DNA of 10,359 bases, taken from NCBI GenBank assembly GCA_015522935.1, contig WALH01000018.1, forward strand, positions 1-10,359, in the 5' to 3' direction. The notes below the pieces were generated by a model that saw nothing but the letters and a program-made list of their open reading frames with translations, made no database searches and was not told where the DNA came from. The position numbers and the translations under genes are program-made. Shown here one piece after another: positions 5,418 through 10,359 of the stretch. Positions within the stretch are counted from its first letter, which is position 1. Each line of letters starts with the position of its first letter. Source of the DNA: DHVE2 group archaeon (GTDB lineage: Archaea > Thermoplasmatota > Thermoplasmata > Thermoplasmatales > Aciduliprofundaceae).

Positions 5418-6346
5418 AGGAAAAGATAGATGAGGTCTTGAAGGAAATAAATAGAGTTATAGTGGGGAAAGAAGAAGTTCTCAGAGAAGTTTTATACGCA
5501 ATACTATCAGGAGGACACATACTATTCGAAGACAACCCCGGCTTGGCGAAAACGCTTATAGCGAGATCGTTTGCAAGTGTTATCGGCTTTCAGTTCAGAA
5601 GAGTGCAGTTCACTCCTGATCTCCTTCCCAGCGACATAACTGGTACGTATATTTACGATCGTCGTGAGGGTGAGTTTAAGTTAATGAAAGGCCCTGTGTT
5701 CACAAATCTTCTTTTAGCGGATGAAATCAATCGTGCCCCACCAAAAACGCAGGCAGCATTGCTTGAAGCGATGCAGGAAAAACAGGTAACTATTGAGGGA
5801 GATACATATAAACTGGAAGAGCCATTCGTTGTAATTGCGACTCAGAATCCAATTGAGTATGAGGGCACATACCCTCTTCCTGAGGCTCAACTTGACCGAT
5901 TCTTGGTGAAATTACGGGTTGGCTATCCAGATTATGATGGGGAGATTGAGATTCTCCGCAGAAGAATGACATGGCGTAAGGATGAAATAGAGTTACGAAA
6001 GGTAATGGAGAAGGAGGAAATACTTGCCCTGAGGAAAATGGTAGAGAATATATACGTTGAGAAGGATATATTGGATTACATTGTTCACATAGTCCGTGCA
6101 ACGAGGGATCATGTTCAGGTTGAAGTGGGTGCATCTCCCCGCGGTTCCCTATCAATTTTGAAACTGGCAAGAGCGAGAGCAATGGTACACGGAAGGGACT
6201 ATGTCATACCCGACGATGTGAAAAGTGTGACAAGAATAGCGTTGGTTCACAGAATAATTCTAAAACCCGAACCGTGGATTCGAGGTGTTCGTCCTGAAGA
6301 TGTAATTGAGGATGTTCTTCATAAAATTCCCGTGCCCAAGGTGTAG
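5414..6346 (+). CDS. moxR: MoxR-family AAA+ ATPase
   Basis: This 310-residue ATPase has the full MoxR layout. Walker A is DNPGLAKT at residues 40-47, with the Ala before Lys common in this family. Walker B is LLLADEINR at 99-107 (D103, E104). The PPKTQAALLEAMQEKQV stretch (109-125) follows. Sensor 1 is ATQNP at 142-146, the arginine-finger region is EAQLDRF at 157-163, and sensor 2 is GASPRGS at 239-245 (R243). All key residues are present, so it should hydrolyse ATP. MoxR proteins act as chaperones, often with a von Willebrand-type partner, to mature or remodel client complexes. The DUF58 gene next door is the usual such partner. The gene overlaps the preceding one by 4 bases (ATGA) and has a perfect Shine-Dalgarno. 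The client is unknown; the membrane proteins of the same operon suggest action at the membrane. Confidence 0.95.
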   Translation: MKEKIDEVLKEINRVIVGKEEVLREVLYAILSGGHILFEDNPGLAKTLIARSFASVIGFQFRRVQFTPDLLPSDITGTYIYDRREGEFKLMKGPVFTNLLLADEINRAPPKTQAALLEAMQEKQVTIEGDTYKLEEPFVVIATQNPIEYEGTYPLPEAQLDRFLVKLRVGYPDYDGEIEILRRRMTWRKDEIELRKVMEKEEILALRKMVENIYVEKDILDYIVHIVRATRDHVQVEVGASPRGSLSILKLARARAMVHGRDYVIPDDVKSVTRIALVHRIILKPEPWIRGVRPEDVIEDVLHKIPVPKV

Positions 6347-6348
6347 AA

Positions 6349-7527
6349 ATGAGGACTTCCACGTACAGGGCATTCATCACCTACGTTGCAATATTCCTCG
6401 CTCTTGGTTTAATATTCAAATCTCCCATACCAGTGTTTATCGCAATTCCCTTTCTCTGGATCATATTTTTTGGAGAATTTTCTAAATTCAAACCTCCGAA
6501 AGTATATAGAAAAATTGAGAAAGAAAAAAGATTTGTAGAGGGAGATATACTCAGTGTTAATTATTCCTTGGAGGGATTTGGATACTGCTGGGTGGAGGAT
6601 GAGCTCTCGACGATAAAAGGTATTATCCGTGGTAAAGTGAAAGAAAATGAGAAAAAAGAGCTTAAAAGATTTGGATTTTTGAAGTTAAGAGAGATGAAAA
6701 TAACACTGGAGGATTTTTCAGGGATGTGGGAATTCAAAGAAAAGAAGAAAACGCGTGAAGGGATAAAGGTCTATCCCCGAGTAGAATACGTGAGAAAATT
6801 CAGAATTAAACCTCGGAGAACGAGAAGTCTGTTAGGGGATTATCCCTCCCGTAGAAAGGGTATAGGCACTGAATTTACGGATATAAGAGAGTACGAAGTT
6901 GGAGATCCAATGAGGAGAATCAACTGGAAGGCAAGTGCAAGAAAAGATATATTGATGGTTAATGAGTACGAAAGTGAAAGAACTGGTGATGCGGTCATTT
7001 TGCTTGATGTGCGCAGATTTTACAAGGGGGAGGAAGAGTACGAAATTCTTTTAGAGCATTCTGTTAGGGCAGCAGCCACTTTGGTCACGTACCTTTCAAG
7101 AACAAAGAACAGGGTTGGTCTTGTATTATTGGGTGAGACAGTTGACTGGGTCTATCCCGCCTATGGAAAACGTGCTTTACTTCTTATTCTGGAAAAATTA
7201 CTCAGAACAAGAAGCAAGAAGATGAGCCGTGTACCATTTGAATACGCGAAATTCATCGTATCCCGATTCTTCCCACCAAACTCGTTTGTCATTGTTATAT
7301 CCCCTCTTCTTTCATGGGATGTTGATGAGGCAATAGTTGAGCTCTTAGCAAAGAAATACGATGTGCTGATAATATCTCCGTCAATAATAGGTTCCAGCGA
7401 GGATTTAGCTACAAAAATTCTGAGAACGGAAAGGGAGGTTCGACTCCGCAGATTGAGAATTTACGCAAGGGTTGTGGACTGGGATATAAAATATCCTCTC
7501 ACAAAAACGCTCATGGTGGTTAAATGA
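6349..7527 (+). CDS. DUF58 protein with vWA-like fold, MoxR partner
   Basis: This 392-residue protein has two N-terminal hydrophobic segments (about 6-22 and 28-42), a beta-rich region (50-150) and the DUF58 signature. The signature runs from DYPSRRKGIGTEFTDIREY (164-182) to GDPMRRINWKASAR (185-198). A vWA-like Rossmann part follows, with the strand VILLD at 216-220. The metal site is degenerate: vWA domains have DxSxS after this strand, while here D220 is followed by VRRF, with no serines. The last part (about 310-392) contains hydrophobic strands such as FVIVISPL. The DUF58 and MoxR pair is widespread in bacteria and archaea; DUF58 probably recognises or presents clients for MoxR. The gene starts 2 bases after the MoxR stop, with AAGGTG at 6338-6343, and its stop overlaps the next start in ATGA. 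Confidence 0.93.
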   Translation: MRTSTYRAFITYVAIFLALGLIFKSPIPVFIAIPFLWIIFFGEFSKFKPPKVYRKIEKEKRFVEGDILSVNYSLEGFGYCWVEDELSTIKGIIRGKVKENEKKELKRFGFLKLREMKITLEDFSGMWEFKEKKKTREGIKVYPRVEYVRKFRIKPRRTRSLLGDYPSRRKGIGTEFTDIREYEVGDPMRRINWKASARKDILMVNEYESERTGDAVILLDVRRFYKGEEEYEILLEHSVRAAATLVTYLSRTKNRVGLVLLGETVDWVYPAYGKRALLLILEKLLRTRSKKMSRVPFEYAKFIVSRFFPPNSFVIVISPLLSWDVDEAIVELLAKKYDVLIISPSIIGSSEDLATKILRTEREVRLRRLRIYARVVDWDIKYPLTKTLMVVK

Positions 7528-7991
7528 AGGAGGAACTCAAATACTACTCACCTCTGATCGTCTATTTCCTGCTTCTTCCACTTTTATCAGGTAATGCAGT
7601 TTTTATCACACTGATAATTGAGATGCTGGCAATAGGTTTCATATTTTTTTATCGCTTTTTAGAGGATGAGAGCTTGTTTTATGTATATATCTTTTTCTCA
7701 TTTTTAGCTGCTGTTCCACCATTTTACACTAAGAACATTTACGATTTTATGAATCTTGCATTGCTTTATACACTTCTATTTTTTCCCATAGCCCACATTA
7801 TCATACATAAATTCAAAAGGAAATACGGAAAAATAGACCCTGCCTCAATTCTCTATTACCTATCATCCTTACCACTATCCTTTTTCCTCATAACCCTGTT
7901 GCTCTTCATACCTATAAACATGGGAGTTTATATCACGGTAATCATCGTTTTCATAGTATCCGCCATACTGTACTACATGATCAGGTCATAA
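7524..7991 (+). CDS. Polytopic membrane protein, last gene of the MoxR operon
   Basis: This 155-residue protein is almost entirely hydrophobic, with about five or six membrane segments (near 8-22, 24-43, 50-66, 75-96, 107-130 and 133-153). A basic loop, HKFKRKYGK (95-103), lies before the fifth. I do not recognise a family and see no catalytic motif. It shares a 4-base ATGA overlap with the DUF58 gene and has GGTGGT at 7515-7520, so it is co-translated with the MoxR/DUF58 pair. Many related clusters end or begin with a similar multi-helix protein, so it is likely the membrane base of the system. Its stop codon overlaps the 3' end of pelA on the other strand by 6 bases. Confidence 0.8.
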   Translation: MKEELKYYSPLIVYFLLLPLLSGNAVFITLIIEMLAIGFIFFYRFLEDESLFYVYIFFSFLAAVPPFYTKNIYDFMNLALLYTLLFFPIAHIIIHKFKRKYGKIDPASILYYLSSLPLSFFLITLLLFIPINMGVYITVIIVFIVSAILYYMIRS

Positions 7992-8969
7992 TTTAAATCG
8001 TAAAATTGCCGCTATTCCCCCAAGATTGTCCAGAATTTTGCCTTTTTCATGGGATGTGCTGATTATGTGAACTTCAGCACGGGTTTCACTTCCGAGTTTA
8101 ACTAAGGATTCGTATTTCCTATACTTTTTATCTGATACTAAAAGAATTTTAACTGCACCATTCTCAAGATATTTCTTGACTTCTTCCAAACCGTACGCGT
8201 ACAGACCATCCTTCTTTATTTCTTCTAACAGAAGATCCACAAGTTTTTCCTCCCTTGCTATCCTCGTTCTCTCTATAATTTTGTTTGCGGATGATTTGAG
8301 AACCTCGTGAATTCCGCGCATATCTCCGTGCGATGCCTGAGCAATGATGTAATTCTTCAATTCATCCCCGACGAATTTCACGAAATTTTCCTTGTAGAAT
8401 CCCGGTCCTAGGATGATGAGAGGCTTATCCTCTTTCCATATGGTTTTGAGCGAGGATAACACTTCTCCAAAAAATTCCTCGTCCTCATCACCCCTCTTTC
8501 TTATGGTTGCAATTTCCTGAATTCCATATGCTCGAAGGATTGCTATCGTGGCCAAGCCATGCTCCAATCCCAAGAAGTAAATTTCCGGCCTTTCAGAATT
8601 CTCCACTGCTTCCTTTAACAATTTTATTTCCTCATCACTCCATTCTTTCACAATGGATATTTCATCTCCAAGGCTTACATTTATTGCCTGATATAGCCCG
8701 ATATAATTCTCATCGCCGCCCATAATCTTCCCTATTATTCTCAGCCTATCTGAAAATTCCTGAAACTCCACCCTTTCAACTTCAATCTTAACACGGAATT
8801 TCCTTCTCTCCTTCTTGGAGCGAATCATATCCTCGCCCTTATCCTCCTTGCGGTAAACAGTGCCGAAAACTATATCTCGAGGTTTGATGACCATCTTGAG
8901 GTACCATAAATCGTCAATATTGTCCACACGAATCTTGATCTCATTTTTTTCCTTCTCTTCAATTTTCAT
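7986..8969 (-). CDS. pelA: aPelota (Dom34), ribosome rescue / no-go surveillance factor
   Basis: This 327-residue protein has the three-domain layout of archaeal Pelota. An N-terminal Sm-like beta domain (about 1-120) includes DDLWYLKMVIKPRD at 19-32 and GKIMGGDENYIGLYQAINV at 80-98. The central eRF1_2-like domain (about 125-235) contains IYFLGLEHGLATIAIL at 130-145 and LGPGFYKE at 187-194. The C-terminal eRF1_3-like domain (about 240-327) contains YGLEEVKKYLENGAVKILLVSD (positions 259-280). There is no GGQ tripeptide and no NIKS motif, which separates it from release factor aRF1. Pelota enters the empty A site of stalled ribosomes, normally with aEF1A in archaea, and promotes subunit splitting with ABCE1. 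The ATG at 8969 has GAGGGCG and AAGG just upstream. It overlaps the upstream Mut7-C RNase gene by 11 bases, so the two are probably co-translated. Confidence 0.95.
   Translation of the reverse strand: MKIEEKEKNEIKIRVDNIDDLWYLKMVIKPRDIVFGTVYRKEDKGEDMIRSKKERRKFRVKIEVERVEFQEFSDRLRIIGKIMGGDENYIGLYQAINVSLGDEISIVKEWSDEEIKLLKEAVENSERPEIYFLGLEHGLATIAILRAYGIQEIATIRKRGDEDEEFFGEVLSSLKTIWKEDKPLIILGPGFYKENFVKFVGDELKNYIIAQASHGDMRGIHEVLKSSANKIIERTRIAREEKLVDLLLEEIKKDGLYAYGLEEVKKYLENGAVKILLVSDKKYRKYESLVKLGSETRAEVHIISTSHEKGKILDNLGGIAAILRFKL
8036..8047 (+). terminator. Possible U-rich terminator of the MoxR operon
   Basis: TTTTGCCTTTTTC lies about 45 bases after the last stop of the MoxR operon, inside the pelA 3' region. 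Short U runs like this can terminate archaeal transcripts. The evidence is only base composition. Confidence 0.22.
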
Positions 8970-9429
8970 CCTTTTCGCCCTCTTTCAAAATTTTCCTTAT
9001 TTCCTTTTCTATCCTTTCTGTATGAGTTCCGTACCAGTAAATTCTGTGGCATTTCGGACACATATAGAATTTGTCATGCGTTTCGTACACATATTCTGGC
9101 ACTTTTCCACGAATTTCCTCTTTCGGCACCTTTACAAGGGGTTCGTTGCACACGGAGCATCTGGAGAGGAACATATCTTTGCGCATCCTCAAATTGAATT
9201 TTTTAGCCACAATTTTTAACTGCTCACGGTAGTCTTCGGATTTGACGTAAAAACCATTCGCTCTTTTTGCAAGTTCCTTGTCTCGGGTTATTATTTTTCT
9301 TTCTTCACTCTCAGCTATGCGAATGATCTCATCATCGTCCATATTGTGAGGAGGGTAAAACACATCGTAGCCCATGAAACGGAGGTACTTCGCTAATTTT
9401 CCCAGCATGTGGTCAACCAAGAATTTCAT
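8959..9429 (-). CDS. Mut7-C domain RNase with C-terminal zinc ribbon (COG1656-like)
   Basis: This is a small PIN-like nuclease of 156 residues. From the ATG at 9429 it begins MKFLVDHMLGKLAKYLRFMG, the typical Mut7-C opening. Candidate catalytic acids are D6, D31-D33 and D50 (in ITRD). A zinc ribbon follows with C91-x2-C94 and C124-x2-C127, then HRIYWYGTH (128-136), a family hallmark. Mut7-C domains are predicted to cleave RNA using metal ions held by acidic residues. An upstream in-frame ATG at 9465 would add 12 residues and lies about 28 bases from a weak TATAGAGAG-type element (minus strand CTCTATAC), so a leaderless longer form is possible. I prefer 9429 because it matches the family start, though no clear ribosome binding site precedes it. 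The 3' end overlaps pelA by 11 bases, suggesting a shared role in mRNA surveillance. It diverges from cas6. Confidence 0.85.
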   Translation of the reverse strand: MKFLVDHMLGKLAKYLRFMGYDVFYPPHNMDDDEIIRIAESEERKIITRDKELAKRANGFYVKSEDYREQLKIVAKKFNLRMRKDMFLSRCSVCNEPLVKVPKEEIRGKVPEYVYETHDKFYMCPKCHRIYWYGTHTERIEKEIRKILKEGEKDEN

Positions 9430-9488
9430 TTCTTTGGACACAGAACCTTTAATGATGCAAACCATTTTAAGGTTGCTGAAAGGAGGGG

Positions 9489-9497
9489 TGTATAGAG
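9489..9497 (-). promoter_or_regulatory. Weak TATA-like element of the Mut7-C/pelA operon
   Basis: The minus strand reads TCTCTATAC here, about 28 bases from the alternative ATG at 9465. It is the best candidate I see in the divergent gap, but it departs from the TTTAAATA boxes used elsewhere in the window. Confidence 0.25.
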
Positions 9498-9533
9498 AGA
9501 AATCCAGAATAGGCTAAATTGATTAGGGGAATT

Positions 9534-9546
9534 GTAATTCAATTAC
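9534..9546. repeat. Palindrome upstream of the cas6 TATA box
   Basis: GTAATTCAATTAC has perfect 6-base arms around one central base. It ends 20 bases upstream of the cas6 TATA box (9567-9574), within the 131-167-base divergent gap. An activator or repressor could bind here, but the AT-rich composition makes chance plausible. Confidence 0.3.
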
Positions 9547-9566
9547 TCTAAAATGCAAGAAAATAA

Positions 9567-9574
9567 TTTAAATA
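9567..9574 (+). promoter_or_regulatory. TATA box of cas6 (leaderless)
   Basis: TTTAAATA is centred about 26 bases before the ATG at 9597, preceded by the purine-rich GAAAATAA. No ribosome binding site lies between box and start, so the transcript probably begins at the ATG. The core and distance match the GTPase promoter at 4060-4051. Confidence 0.6.
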
Positions 9575-9596
9575 CAAGTGCTCATTCCATAAAACC

Positions 9597-10307
9597 ATGA
9601 GGTGCAGAGTAAAGATGGAGAATATGCAGGGTATAACCATTCCTGTGGATTATCACTATCCTATGTACTCTTATGTTTATATGGCTATAGGAGAGGGAGA
9701 GCCTGCACTTGCAACTGAAATACACAATATGCAAGGGTATAAGCCATACTCATTTTCCGAGATTGATAATCCCGGCCATGTAATTGGTAAAAATAATCTG
9801 CAACTTCACAACGATGTTGGCTCATTCATATTCACATCCCACAGGGAGGATGTTATGGAAGCGTTTGTAGCGGGAGCGTTGAAATACGGATATGTGGAAA
9901 TTCAGAAGAAGAGATTTCCCATATTGGAGATTAAAATCCTGAAAGAGCCAGAATTTAAGAATAAAATGCGTTTTAAAACCCTATCACCTATAGTGATATC
10001 CGCATCCCGTGAGGATACTGAGCGGGGAATAAATAAAGACCTGTATCCTACGGATGAGGAATGGTATATGTTCTTTAACAAAAATATGAAAAAGAAATAT
10101 TTTCAGTTTTTCGGCGTGGAAAGAGAGGAGGATTTGGAGATAAAAGTGCTGAGTGCCAGACCAAAAAAATATCATGTGCCGGGTCCCGCAACGGGATTTA
10201 AGATGACTTTTGAAATATCAGGGGATATAGAACTTATTAAGCTCGGCTATCAATCTGGATTTGGAAGGAGAACTGCCCAAGGATTTGGATGCGTTGCTGT
10301 TGTGTGA
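9597..10307 (+). CDS. cas6: CRISPR-associated endoribonuclease Cas6
   Basis: This 236-residue RAMP-fold protein should cut CRISPR precursor RNA within repeats to make guide RNAs. The N-terminal ferredoxin-like part contains IPVDYHYPMYSYVYMAI (15-31). A candidate active set is Y28, H43 and K49; this spacing equals the Tyr31/His46/Lys52 set I recall from Pyrococcus furiosus Cas6. The His lies in EIHNMQGYKPYSFS (41-54), matching the usual H...KPFTFS pattern. The C-terminus carries the Gly-rich RAMP loop GYQSGFGRRTAQGFG (217-231). Length is usual for Cas6. The ATG at 9597 is set by the TATA box 26 bases upstream; an in-frame ATG at 9615 (M7) is less likely. No other cas gene or repeat array is in the window, so the crRNA source and interference type are unknown; they may lie just downstream. 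Confidence 0.92.
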   Translation: MRCRVKMENMQGITIPVDYHYPMYSYVYMAIGEGEPALATEIHNMQGYKPYSFSEIDNPGHVIGKNNLQLHNDVGSFIFTSHREDVMEAFVAGALKYGYVEIQKKRFPILEIKILKEPEFKNKMRFKTLSPIVISASREDTERGINKDLYPTDEEWYMFFNKNMKKKYFQFFGVEREEDLEIKVLSARPKKYHVPGPATGFKMTFEISGDIELIKLGYQSGFGRRTAQGFGCVAVV

Positions 10308-10333
10308 AATCCCTCTCTAATTTCATGTGGGAA

Positions 10334-10343
10334 TATTTATATG
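10334..10343 (+). promoter_or_regulatory. TATA-like box after cas6, probably for a gene or leader beyond the window
   Basis: TATTTATATG sits about 27 bases after the cas6 stop. A transcript would start near 10365, just past the window end. It may serve the next gene or a CRISPR leader; the remaining bases 10344-10359 show no start codon context that decides. Confidence 0.35.
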
Positions 10344-10359
10344 TAAAGATAACATATAC

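Noticed and set aside
5790..6182. Open frame on the minus strand inside moxR
   Set aside because: It lies fully opposite conserved MoxR motifs and its translation has no recognisable domain; it is a shadow frame. The same applies to other frames opposite RPA, the antiporter and pelA.
7811..7836. U-rich terminator of the pelA transcript on the minus strand
   Set aside because: T runs on the minus strand here lie about 150 bases past the stop and are broken by C and G; too weak to call.
7986..8969. Release factor aRF1 instead of Pelota
   Set aside because: No GGQ or NIKS motif is present, and the N-terminal domain reads as the Pelota Sm-like domain.
9466..10359. CRISPR array near cas6
   Set aside because: No repeated 24-37-base unit is present on either side of cas6 within the window.

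Overview
This window looks like a compact archaeal chromosome segment. The evidence is the content: an RPA-type single-stranded DNA binding protein with its RPA-associated partner, aPelota, a Mut7-C RNase with a zinc ribbon, Cas6, and a MoxR/DUF58/DUF4129 cluster. The expression signals also fit: TATA boxes about 26 bases upstream of start codons (leaderless mRNAs) for the GTPase and Cas6 genes, and GGTG-type ribosome binding sites inside operons. Base composition is AT-rich. The proteins feel like Thermoplasmatota, perhaps near Aciduliprofundum, but that placement is an impression and not a computed result.

Layout, left to right. Bases 1-54 (minus) hold the first 18 codons of a DUF429-like gene that leaves the window. 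It diverges from an RPA operon (116-2262, plus): a three-OB-fold RPA with a CPxC/CPxH zinc finger, then an RPA-associated OB protein with an acidic linker and a C-terminal winged helix. This operon collides tail to tail, with a 15-base overlap, with a CPA2 sodium/proton antiporter gene (2248-3501, minus). Upstream of the antiporter on the same strand is a small Ras-like GTPase gene with an eroded G3 motif (3554-4030, minus).

Bases 4133-7991 (plus) form a tight five-gene operon: a DUF4129 membrane protein, a two-helix membrane protein with a charged tail, a MoxR AAA+ ATPase, a DUF58 protein and a polytopic membrane protein. Genes overlap by 4-17 bases or sit 2 bases apart. The MoxR gene has the strongest ribosome binding site of the set. 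The likely picture is a membrane-associated MoxR chaperone or maturation machine with an unknown client.

The operon ends with a 6-base convergent overlap against pelA (7986-8969, minus). pelA is preceded on its own strand by a Mut7-C RNase gene whose 3' end overlaps the pelA start by 11 bases. This pair couples a ribosome-rescue factor with a predicted ribonuclease, and is the most suggestive functional link in the window. Diverging from it is a leaderless cas6 (9597-10307, plus) with a Tyr/His/Lys set spaced as I recall for Pyrococcus Cas6. No CRISPR repeats or other cas genes are visible. The last 52 bases carry a TATA-like element that probably serves a gene just outside the window.

No tRNA, rRNA, insertion sequence or integrase was seen. 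No gene-free stretch exceeds about 135 bases.
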